Source of the DNA: Sabellastarte sp. h YS-2021
Lineage: Eukaryota; Annelida; Polychaeta; Sabellida; Sabellidae
NCBI GenBank assembly: GCA_964017235.1
Contig: OZ024933.1
Coordinates: forward strand, 64,028,255-64,092,254
Direction of reading: 5' to 3'
DNA: 64,000 bases
Both the position numbers and the translations under genes were made by a program. The notes under the pieces were generated by a model that searched no databases, was not told the origin of the DNA, and saw nothing but the letters and a program-made list of their open reading frames with translations. Positions 54,366-64,000 of the stretch are shown one piece after another (positions within the stretch are counted from its first letter, which is position 1; each line of letters opens with the position of its first letter).

Positions 54366-54530
54366 CTTCACCAAGCCAGGATATTCATGAGTTGGTAACA
54401 ATGAAAAAAATCCTTGTTTGTAAGGACTTGGTTTGTTATCAGCCAATACATCATAGATGATAGGGATTCGTCCTGGCACGAAGGGATTTGTAGTTGGTGC
54501 ACGCCAGAAAAGATGCAGCCCATCCATGGT
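54366..54530 (-). CDS. sarcosine/pipecolate oxidase-like exon, paralogue A2
   Basis: The exon is 165 nt, phase 0 to 0, with acceptor CTGTCTCTAG and donor GTAGAT. It is nearly identical to the exon at 45943-46107; visible changes are a Leu to Ser in FF(S)LL, a synonymous-looking change in the I-I-H region and one in the acceptor tract. Both copies keep an open frame and splice sites after duplication, which is compatible with continued use. It is transcribed first of the four paralogues. Upstream exons of the gene (FAD-binding N-terminus, GxGxxG) are not in the window as far as I can see. Confidence 0.7.
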
Positions 54531-54859
54531 CTAGAGACAGGGGTATAGATACTGCTAAATTGGTGCTGTAATGAATACTTGAACAATTAAATGGTAACTG
54601 CACAGTGACAGTGAGCGAGTCTTTTGCACAATGCTGAAATCACAAATGTAGAACGGTAAAAAAGTTATGCTGTTGAATTCTATTAATCTGTCCCTTGGTG
54701 TACAAATGTGTACTCAATATATCATCTGTAAGTTTAGTATATACAACATTACAAATTCAATTTAAAGCAAACTGAAAGCATCTACAATGAAATTCCCACA
54801 ATAGTTCATAACAAATACCATAAAAAAAAGAGTATAAAAATACTTTGTTTTGTAACCAA

Positions 54860-55062
54860 GATATAACATATGTTTGATGTAACAGCCAAAATGGTTTTGG
54901 ATTTGTTTTGATCAGGGTTCCCACAGACTTTGGACAACTGGATTAAAGGTCTTTTCAAGGATTTTCAAGGTCAACAACAACAATTCTCAAGGATATATTT
55001 TTTAAGGCATGGCCTCCTTTACCTCCCCGTTCCTCCCACAAAATTCTTTATTGTCAATGAAT
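54860..55062. repeat. copy-2-specific block with AGGGTTCCCACA repeat
   Basis: CAGGGTTCCCACAGACTTTG, GGTCTTTTCAAGGATTTTCA and AAGGATATATTTTTTAAGGC form a known-looking dispersed repeat. In copy 1 the same repeat type occurs at 46455-46560 in the opposite orientation (ending GGGAACCCTGATT). The two copies therefore differ by inversion or by independent insertions here. Confidence 0.6.
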
Positions 55063-56699
55063 TACTAAAATGAGTAACTTCATGCGATTTTTGAAATAAC
55101 AACCATAAAAATTCAAGTTATTTTTACTGTGTTACAATAAGGTTATACCTTTCCTTACAGCTGTATCTGTTAGTATTTTATTTTTGCTGAAAGACCTCAT
55201 CCTAATGTCTCCAAAAAGACACCCCGGCATTTGGGTAGTGCATGCTGAATATTGAATATCTATCAATATCTATCCCCCTACCCACTCCCTCTACCCATGT
55301 ATATTTCTGTACAGTTCATAAAGGCTACTGTGAGGTTTTCAAATATATTTACTGACGACAGTCAAACATGCAAAATGATTTTAAAATTTTGTTAAATATC
55401 ACTCAACAAAATGTGAACCCCAACAAATATGTCTGACTGTACTCTACAAATACTGTCGGTCATGCTTATGAAGTGGTTTTAACCTTGTGGAACCACCACT
55501 GAAATTAGATGAACCTGTTAAGTTGTAGCTTGTGACTCGAATGAGGAAAGGTGTGACCTAGATAGTACACTGAAACGTACTCCTTAAAGAATATACTAAC
55601 AATGCACAAGTTTTAGAGTGCAAAATCGTCGACTCCACACTTTATAGTCTCAAGCAGAACTTCCATCATCCAACTTTTATTAAAATTTTCACACCTTCTG
55701 TCAAACAGTGACTTATAAGCCTGTGCAGAGCTGGGCTTCTTTAAAATGTTGCAATATGGATTATAATATGTATATAGACAAAGGTTAAAGTGATGGGAAT
55801 GAAAACCATTTATAATTATACAATTATTTATATACCGTTTATTAAACGTTTAATGACAACTCTTGGAAAAATGTTACAAATGAACATAACAATGTCCCCC
55901 AAAAATATTAGAATGGTAACTTTAATTGGGGTCAAAGGTCAACTTCGATATGTTTTAGGTTGTTCACCAATTAAAATATTTTTTTATGTGTAAAATTGTA
56001 AGATAGAATAGATAGATACAAAATATGCCCCATACAATTCTTAGTTTTAGGGATTGCATTTGGGGCAATTTTTGACAAAGTCCTCTAAAATTCTCTATTA
56101 TTGCTCACCACCATCTTTGTTTGCAAATGTTTGAAGGTAAACATTTAATAAACATTCTGAAAATATGGGTACAAAAAACATTTGTGATAGAATGTTTTTT
56201 TTGAAAATTTGATGGAAAATATTTGTAAAACATTTTCAGAGCAAACATTTACAAAACACTGTTTATCAAACATTTCATGATGAATGTGTGAAAAACATTT
56301 CCAGCATAACCTTCATTTCTTCAGCTAGTTTATAAATGTTCAAAAAAATGTTTCCAGTCAAACCTAGTTTCTTTACTTATTTTAGAAACATCTAATAAAT
56401 GTTTTCAGCAAAAATATTTGTATAGAGAATGTTTATAAGGCATTTTTGAAACATTACATTGTAAATATTTAGTGGCAAATGTATAATAAACCAAAACACA
56501 GGGTTTAAATAGGGTTTAAAAAGTTTAAACCATTTTAAAACATTTTAAATATTTACTGGGAATAAATAAACTATCTATCCAAACATGTTAGTGGGAGGTT
56601 GTATTTGGATTATGGAAGGATCATAACATAAAATAGGTAGTTAATGGCAGGTCGGCTAACAGCGGTTCTTCTGAATTGTGGTATCGTACCACAACTTCA

Positions 56700-57189
56700 G
56701 GGCCCAATTTCACTAAGGACTACTATCTACTTAGTAGGCTTCCAAATGCTAGTAGTCTAATACGTCTTGAGTATCTGTTTTACCAAGATAATATTCTACT
56801 ACATATTTAGAAGAACCCAATCTTAGTAGTTTTCTAAATAAGTAAACTTTTAAATATTTAGTAGACTACTAAATTTTTAGCAGTCTTCTTTTTCTAGTAT
56901 TCTACTAAATATGGGGTTTCAGAAGGGCATTTTATATTAATGTGGCTACTAAATTCCCTACTAAATTTAGAAGTCCCTTTAGGCTATTGAAAACTTAGTA
57001 GGTGTTTTTAGTAAATGTTGTCTGCTTTTGTGCTCTCCCAACTTCAAGTCCTACTATCTCATAAATTTAGAAGGTCCTTAGTGTGAGCTCAGTGGAACAC
57101 CTTGTTAGCTCCTACTAGGAACCTACTAAGGTGACCAATTAGTAGCATACCATCTGCTATATTTAGTAGGCCTTTGTGAAACTGGGCCC
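56700..57189. mobile_element. GGGCCC-ended MITE (duplication copy 2)
   Basis: This is the partner of 48495-48985 with only scattered substitutions. It was present before the duplication. Confidence 0.75.
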
Positions 57190-57480
57190 AGGAGTCCTGT
57201 TATTTAAAGGCTAATATCTAGGTCACAGCTTTCCTTGTTGGGTCATCACGAAGTACAAACAAATTGGCTAGTCTAGCTTCGCTTGTGCTTCGGTCAGCCT
57301 CTCATTCGGTTAGGATGCATTTGGTGTGATTCACATTTGGGTAGGTCATATTTGGGTCGATTCAACATGACTCAGAAAGCATTTTGCATTGAGGACCGGT
57401 TTTTTTCTAAAAAAAATGCTTGAAAAGGCCTTTACATTCTCTCAAAGGCTAATTAAAGTACAGATGCTAGAGAGATGAAA

Positions 57481-57484
<4 letters not shown>

Positions 57485-57535
<51 letters not shown>

Positions 57536-57540
57536 GGGGG
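57485..57540 (+). repeat. (GT)n followed by poly-G of ~22, expanded
   Basis: About 17 GT repeats precede 22 G. The shorter allele is in copy 1 at 49281-49311. Confidence 0.95.
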
Positions 57541-58074
57541 AGATGGATATACAGGAACAGTTCATTCTTCAATGTGCACTAGCCATAAACAAGGTCTCTT
57601 CTCAGAACCACAGAAATGAGGTTGTGGGACGGAAATCAAATACATACAGAAATGATTGCTCTGAAAGGTGTAACCAAAGCATTAGTCATTTGTGCTAGTT
57701 GTATAACCTCCCTTGGAAAATCACCCCCCTCCTCTCTACCCAATCAAAGCGTTCCTGTATCACAGAATGGGAGCAGCTGTTTAGTGGTGGGATATGAATG
57801 GGAAAAGTTTTTGCCCATTTCGTTCTTTTTGTTTAGACTAAATATATTGAAACAATGCCAATTTTGTACAGAATCTTTTAATTCCACCAATATTTTTCAA
57901 CCCACCTTCACCCCATCTAGAATAGATTGAACACATCTTCACTGTTTGTTGAACCTGAGAAAGGAAACGGGAAAAAGCACATAAGAAGGTTACTACTTAA
58001 TGCAGGATTCCATGCACTAGTTTCTAAACTGGGATACTAAGCTAGTAATTAAATGTACAAATGAAATCTGAAGA

Positions 58075-58079
58075 CCCCC

Positions 58080-58110
<31 letters not shown>

Positions 58111-58114
58111 AAAA
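58075..58114 (+). repeat. poly-C(26) poly-A(14) tract
   Basis: At the equivalent position of copy 1 (about 49845) there are only six C and six A. The tract therefore expanded after duplication, or is an assembly artefact. Confidence 0.9.
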
Positions 58115-58124
58115 GCAAAGCAAA

Positions 58125-60370
58125 AAAATAACATCGAAGATACCTGTATCCCGCATACTGGGGAAATAGTTTTCAACACCATGAGATATAGAAGTACTGA
58201 AGCAGTTGAAGATCGGGATACTTTCAGAGCAGAGTCAGTTATATAAAGGTCCAAATAATGTTTAAGAAGAGAAAATAACATCTTAGAGAAAGAAAATATA
58301 TATAAAGATGAAGTTTTAAAACAAGATATTTTAACAGCAGCAAGATGACAGCATTAATCACTAAACGAAAAATTACGCAGCTGTAAAATTTATTAATTGG
58401 GGTATAGCTGTCAATGGAAATTGCACAATTATAAGTACAAAATAATAATCAGTTGCAGCAATCCATTTATCTTTGTCATACGAGGAACATGTCTCAAATA
58501 TGGCAAGTGAACACACTTTGGTAGAGACAAAGATAAAGGTCACACCATAAATATGCACACCTACACACCCTAACCAATGTCCCTACTAAGTGTCAACCTT
58601 CTACACCTTACGGAATCCAAGAAATAGTCAGAACAAGATTTTCAAACTCAAGGTCAAATCAAGATCACATATGATGTTTGCACACCTACAACCCCTACGC
58701 AATGTCCCTAGCAAGTATCAACTTACTACACTTTACATTTTCTGAAATATAGCCCAGACAAGATTTTAAAAGTCAAGGTCACTATGTCATGCTGAAATCA
58801 AGGTCACACCAAGACGTTGCATCCCTACAACCCCCAACCAATATCCCAACCAAGTATCAACTTCCTACATCTTATGATTTCCAAGATATAGACTGGACAA
58901 GAATTTATAGGTCAAGGTCACTACAACAAGGTCAAAGGTCAAATCAAGGTCACACCATGATGTGGCACACCTACAACTCCAACCAATGACCCTACCAAGT
59001 TTCAACTTCCTACACCTTACAGTTTCCAAAATACAGCCCGGACGAGATTTTCAAACTCGAGGCTACTCTGGCAAGGCCAAAGGTCAAATTAAGGTCACAC
59101 CATGGCATTGCATACCTAAATGCCCTAACCAATGTCCCTACCATGTGTCAACTTCCTACACCTTACAGTTTCCGAGATACAGCCTGGACAAGATTTTCAA
59201 ACTCAGAGTCATTCCGGCAAGGCCAAAGGTCAAATTAAGGTCACACCATGACATTGCACACCTAACCACCTCATAACCAATGTCCCTACCAAGTATCAAC
59301 TTCCTATACCTTACGGTTTCTGGAGATACAGTAGAACAAGATTTTATAGGTCAAGGTCACTACAACAAAGTCAAAGGTCAAATCAAGGTCACACCATAAC
59401 TTCCTACGCCTTACGGTTTCTGAGATACAGCCCAGACAAACTTTTCCCACGGCCCGCCCGAATGCCCATGGGTGAAAACAATACCCCGACAATAGTATCA
59501 GAGATGCCCATAGCTAACAGCCCAGAAACTAGTTTTCAACACCACAAGATACAGAAGAAGTGAACTATTACAAACATCAGGAGACTTTCAGAGCAAAAAG
59601 TGGAAAGTTTGTAAAGGTCAAAATAATGTCTAAGTAAAGAAAATAACGTTCAAGAAAAAGAAAATGTACCGTGACGATGTACACCTACACACCCAACTAC
59701 TGTCCCTATCTACACCTTACAGATTCTGAGATATGGTCTGCACAAAATTTTAAAGGTCATTATCACTATGGCAAGGTCAAATCAAGGTAACCCCATGACA
59801 TTGCCCATCTACACACCCTAACCAATGTTTCCGTGATATAGCCTAGACAAGATTTTAAAGGTCAAGGTTACTTCAGCAATGTCAAAGGTCAACTCAAGGT
59901 CACACCTTGATGTTGCGCACCTACACCACCTTATCAATGGCCATGCTAAGTATCAACTTCCTAAACCTTATGTTTCCTGAGATATAGCCTGGGTAATATA
60001 TTTACTTTACTTTACGGATGCCACAATATAGCCCGGAGAAGATTTTAAAGTTCAAGTCACTACAACGTCAAAGGTCAAATCAAGGTCACACCATGATGTT
60101 GTACACCTACACCCCCTAACCACAAAGTCCCTATCAACTTCCTACATCTTATGATACTGTTCCCAAGATATAGCCCAGACAAGATTTTAGAGGTTGAGTT
60201 CACTATAACAACGTCAAAGGTCAAATCAAGGTCACAGAATGATGTTGCACACCTACAGCCCCTAACCACAATGTCCCTAGTGAGTATCAACTTCCTACAC
60301 CTTATGGTTTCTGTGATATAGCCAGGATAAGGTCTAAAAGGTCAGATTTTGGTCATTTTCTCACATTTTG
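58125..60370 (+). mobile_element. two adjacent TACCCCACAG-family elements (duplication copy 2)
   Basis: This is the partner of 49860-52060. The second element starts near 59493 (AGTATCAGAGATGCCCATAG). Relative to copy 1 it has lost one 148-bp unit at about 60000 and carries an extra one at about 60125-60240. Unit number thus changes on the time scale of the duplication. Confidence 0.65.
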
Positions 60371-60463
60371 GCCCAGTTCTCATATACAGAAAGTTAGATC
60401 ATCCTATGGTTGGTATATATAATACATATATATGTCCTCTGTAAGCATGCAGAAATTTGACCT

Positions 60464-62108
60464 ACAAGTAATAACTAAGCAAAACTGCCTTTGAATATTT
60501 TTAAGCCGTTTACGTTCTTCCTCAAAGCAGTTGTCAAATATTTCAGACCCATATTCCAAAATAGGACGAGCAAAACTCACATAAACTTGCCTCTTCACAA
60601 GGCGAGGTAATCTGAGAGAAATTCTTTTCAAATTTGTCAATACTTTCATTACCTTATCTTGAATTTTGTTTATATGATTTTTCCAAGTCATTCTAGAATT
60701 GAATGTCAAGCCAAGATGTGTAAGTATGTCAACATTCTGAAATTTTTCTGCACCTAAATATAAGTTTGGGTGGGTTAGCCTCACTAATATTTTGGAGAAG
60801 ATTATAAATTAATTTTGTTTTTGTCGGATTAAAATTTACTAACCACTGCTTCCCCTAGTCATTAATTACTTTGAGATCCTCATTTAAATCGCTGATATCA
60901 GTTTCGGTATTATCACTAGTCAGTGCTTTACATAGGGCAGTATCATCAGCAAAAAGAAAACTCTCAGTTTGTAAATCTTCTGTTGTATCATTAAAATATA
61001 TGAGGAATAATAAAGGACCTAGAATGGAGCTCTGACGAACCCCACAACTGATTGATATGTATTCTGAAGTTTCACCTTCAATTACAACCCGCTGCTTTCT
61101 ATCTTTTAAATAATTTTTAAACCTTTTTAATAGATTACCGCTAACACCAATTTTTTTAACTTGTAAATCGAGCCTTGGTGCCAAACCCAATCAAATGCAG
61201 CAGTTGCATCCAGTGATACAAAACAGTAATCATGTCCATTTTCTAAAGCTTGATAAATTTTATGTGTTATTTCTAGTAGCTAGTTTATTGTTGAGTCTTT
61301 GCGCTTGTATCCAGAATTTCTCCATGTCAATAATCCATGATCAACACAACACTTGAATACAGCTTTGAACACAAGTCACTCTAAGAGTTTTCCCACATTT
61401 GATAATAAAGATATAGGACGATAATTACATTTATCCTGTTTGTTTTCTTTGCCTTTTAGAAGCTGATTACTGAGATTATCTGGACCAATTGCTTTCCTTA
61501 CATGTAATGACTTTACAGTTTTCTCTATACTTATATATAAGTTTATCAGCATCCGGAAGTTTGGCTTTGTTGATAAAATGATCATTAAATAAATTTGCCT
61601 TATCGATGGCAGATGATATTGTATTACCCTCTTCAATCATTGTTACGGGATACTGGGCTTATGCTTATCATCATAAACTCTTTTTACTAAGTGACAATAA
61701 TCCCTAGAACAGCATTGCTGGTTATTTATTTTTTTCAAATTTTTTTTCTTTCAAATGTTTGCTTTGATAACATGATAGCCTGTTTCACTTCTTTACGTAT
61801 TTGACTGAAACATTGATAATGAATAGCACTGCAGGATTGATTCCATTGTTTCCACAAACGGTTTCTTTTTTCAGCAGCTTTTTTATGTCTGCTGTGATAA
61901 AATACTTGTCTTTTGGATAAATTTTAACCTGCCGATGCGGAATATTGTTCTGAGCAATCTTAAGGAACTCATTTGTCCAAAGTTCAGCCCATTCATCAAT
62001 ATCAAAATTTTCCATAATGTGCCATGGCATCATTTCAAGCTCTTTTCTAAAAGCATCGTAGTCGCCATGGTTATAATGCCAAACATTGCCAAATGCAATT
62101 TTATTCAA
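60464..62108 (-). mobile_element. non-LTR retrotransposon (LINE), decayed, 5'-truncated
   Basis: Minus-strand segments in order are a pre-RT linker (61785-62108: NVWHYNHGDYDAFRKELEMM, then WAELWTNEFLKIAQNNIPHR), RT fingers (61376-61636: VRKAIGPDNLSNQLLK, then YRPISLLSNVGKLLE), RT palm (60855-61190: GVRQSSILGPLLFLIYFND and SFLFADDTALCKAL) and thumb (60464-60784: LGLTFNSRMTWKNHINKI, then RPILEYGSEIFDN). The FADD box is intact, but GVPQGS has become GVRQSS and the parts are in different frames. The endonuclease is missing. The style fits the Jockey/I/CR1 side of the LINE tree; the clade is not resolved. It differs from the LINE at 62862. Confidence 0.8.
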
Positions 62109-62392
62109 CTATGACATAATAAAAGTAGCCATTACACACTTATACATTGAGCAATGAGTCAGAAACCTCAATAAGCTAATGTTCATCAAAAAATAGATGA
62201 ACAACACCTTCAAAAGAAGGTATGTAGCTGTAATATACTGTTGAAGATAAAAGGCCTTTGCAAATTTGAGAACTCTACCTATAATACCTTTCCTTCTAGA
62301 GGGGTAAGGAGAAAATTTCTACACACTGCTACAGCGGCGGCATACTCGTATATAATCCATATTATGACTGGATGCTATCCGGTGGATACAAT
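62109..62392 (+). repeat. single diverged ~155-bp unit and HINE-like interior
   Basis: AAAAGTAGCCATTACACACT, GAGCAATGAGTCAGAAACCT and AATAGATGAACAACACCTTC follow the 155/160-bp unit order. TCTACACACTGCTACAGCGG and TATCCGGTGGATACA resemble 31373-31405 of HINE A. Confidence 0.55.
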
Positions 62393-62861
62393 AATCTGTT
62401 GCAGCAATCTATATGTCTTTTTGATAAGAGAAATATGTTTCATGGCAGGTGAACATACTTTGGCAGAGCAAAGGTTAAAGGTCAAGCCATGCTTTAGCAT
62501 AACTACACTCGCCAACCAATGACACATCCAAGAATCAACTTCCTAGAGCTAACAGTTTCTGAGATATTGCCCAGACATGATTTTAAACGTCAATTTAACT
62601 ACGGTAAGGTCAAATCAAGGCCACATCATGAAGCTGCACACCTACACCCCTAACTAATGTCCCTACCATGTATCACCTTCCTACACTTAACAGCTGCCAG
62701 GACATAGCTTGGACAAGATTTTGAAGGTCAAGGGTTAAATCAAGGCCCATCATGGTGTTGCACAACTACAACTAATGTGCATCCAAGTATCAACTTCCTA
62801 CATCTTACATTTTCGGAGATATAGCCCAGTCAAGATTTTAAAGGTCAAGGTCACTATCTAA
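62393..62861 (+). mobile_element. TACCCCACAG-family fragment without ends
   Basis: TGTTGCAGCAATCTATATGT and TTTGGCAGAGCAAAGGTTAA match the left segment of the family (17877 on). Two to three 148-bp units follow and run into the LINE 3' junction. Termini are lacking. Confidence 0.6.
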
Positions 62862-64000
62862 ATCTAAATCTATGAGTGTACCTCGAGGATCTAGTGACTA
62901 CTCGACAGAGGGAGTTCTGAACACCCTGCAACCTCTTTAGCTCAGAAAGAGTGAGTGAGGCAAAGAGGGAATTACAGTAGTCAATTCGGCTACTGACGAG
63001 AGCATTTGCAAGGAGTATTGCTGTGTTAAGGTCAAGGAGATGGCGAATCCTATATAAATCTCTTATATGGTACCGAGTGGACTTAATGACTTGGGAAATG
63101 TGATCTGTGAAGGTCAGGTTGGAGTCGAACACCACTCCTAGGTTTTTGACATTTGAGGCAGGTGCCACTTTATTCCCAAGAAGATCAGTGGGAAAAAGGG
63201 AATGAAGTTGTTTACGACTGTATTTTGAACCAATCAGGATGAATTCTGTTTTGTCTGGGTTTAATTTGAGTTTATTTGCAGCCATGAAATTTTGTATATC
63301 ATTTAGGCAGTCTGCTAGAGCTGTCATTGACTGACTGAAATTTGATGGTGAAAGAGTAATGTATAACTGAGTGTCATCTGCATAAAAGTGGTGTTTGATA
63401 CCCCTGTGAGATCGAATAATTGAACCGAGTGGATTTGTGTACATGGAGAAAGGAGTGGCCCCAGGACCGAGCCTTGAGGGACACCAAATTTTAAGTCCAT
63501 GGGATGTGACAGTACAGAGCCTACCTTGACTGATTGAGTCCTGTCCGACAAGTAAGACTTGAACCAACTCAGAGCCAGTCCATTGATGCCATAGCATTCA
63601 TATAATCTGTGGAACAGGATCGAGTGGTCAATGGTGTCGAAGGCTGCCGAGAGATCGAGGAGGGTTAGGGCTGTTGTACTGCCTTCAGACATATTGAGGA
63701 AAAGATCATCCTGTATATTTAGGAGGGCACTTTCCGTAGAATGGAACCTTCTATAGGCAGATTGGAAACCAGTCAAAAGACAGGACTCGTCCAGGTGAGA
63801 CAGGAGTTGGGACGACACCACTCTCTCTAAGACCTTTGAAACAAAATTTAAATAAGAGACAGGCCTATAGTTTTTAAGGACTTCTCTATCAAGGGTTGAT
63901 TTTTTTAAGAGTGGAGTCACATGGGCCTGTTTGAAAAATTTAGGGCAGCTTCCTTCACGGAGTGATGCATTAATTACTGATGTGATAGGGGTGATGAGGA
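62862..64000 (-). pseudogene. L2/CR1-type LINE reverse transcriptase, runs off window
   Basis: From the window edge the minus strand reads ITSVINASLREGSCPKFFKQ, NYRPVSYLNFVSKVLERVVS, TGFQSAYRRFHSTESALLNI, LTLLDLSAAFDTIDHSILFH (first catalytic Asp) and FGVPQGSVLGPLL. After a frame change near 63450-63475 it continues with HHFYADDTQLYITL (catalytic DD), LKLNPDKTEFILIGSKYSRK, LGVVFDSNLTFTDHISQV and SSRIDYCNSLFASL. It ends inside the thumb at RYTHRFRFR, just before a short AGATTT repeat at 62858-62875. The 3' third present in the 2484-3182 fragment is missing. Apart from one frameshift the RT is well preserved, so this is a fairly young insertion. The 5' end lies outside the window. Confidence 0.88.

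Larger units (their letters stand above)
54011..60463. repeat. segmental duplication, copy 2
   Basis: This is the partner of 45584-52155 in direct orientation, separated from it by about 1.85 kb. The offset between matching points drifts from 8427 at the start to about 8308 at the end because of indels. The end coincides with the 3' end of the LINE at 60464-62108. AT-rich intron between the listed internal features shows no further exon that I can support. Confidence 0.9.

Overview
The window is eukaryotic genomic DNA from an animal. It shows spliced exons with GT-AG borders, no prokaryotic gene layout, an AT-rich background, LINE and DIRS-type retroelements, many small inverted-repeat elements and long tandem arrays. 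Nothing here fixes the species. The mixture of DIRS elements, L2/CR1-type LINEs and non-autonomous elements built around tandem cores of about 130-170 bp is what I would expect of a marine invertebrate, perhaps a mollusc or another lophotrochozoan; that is an inference.

Host gene. All host coding sequence that I recognise is on the minus strand and looks like the C-terminal half of an FAD-dependent amine oxidase related to peroxisomal sarcosine/pipecolate oxidase (PIPOX). Two exons (6622-6769, 5928-6003) encode the conserved CMY...TPD...DRHPK...FSG block. About 35-48 kb upstream in transcription lie four paralogous versions of one earlier exon (41546-41710, 45943-46107, 53759-53917, 54366-54530). 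All four are open, start on AG, end on GT, and have lengths that are multiples of three. Two of them sit in copies of a roughly 6.5-kb local segmental duplication (45584-52155 and 54011-60463).

Layout. 1-2017: 5' part of a DIRS-like element. 2341-3182: L2/CR1 LINE fragment. 3.8-8.3 kb: small elements around the two 3' exons. 8472-8806: a short DIRS-derived element. 8807-16067: a chimeric DIRS element with perfect 40-bp inverted termini. 16.9-20.5 kb: small elements and a decayed DIRS fragment. 20.8-23.6 kb: diverged tandem repeats. 23.6-26.0 kb: a second broken DIRS body. 26075-33530: a composite of nested Helentron/HINE-like elements carrying 133-, 321-, 147- and 155-bp arrays. 33.9-36.3 kb: 148-bp array rich in AGGTCA. 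36.3-39.1 kb: exactly periodic 133-bp array. 39.1-40.0 kb: 169-bp array. 40.3-40.8 kb: DIRS 5' end. 41.5-60.5 kb: the exon cluster, a second HINE-like element and the segmental duplication. 60464-62108 and 62862-64000: two LINE bodies.

Most of the window is therefore repeat-filled intron of one gene. The strongest points for a second look are the paralogous exon cluster, the hairpin-ended nested elements with interchangeable satellite cores (including an apparent empty insertion site preserved in the duplicate), the two-headed DIRS chimera, and the nuclear-receptor-like half-site arrays. All repeat periods and homologies were read by eye; none was computed with an aligner.
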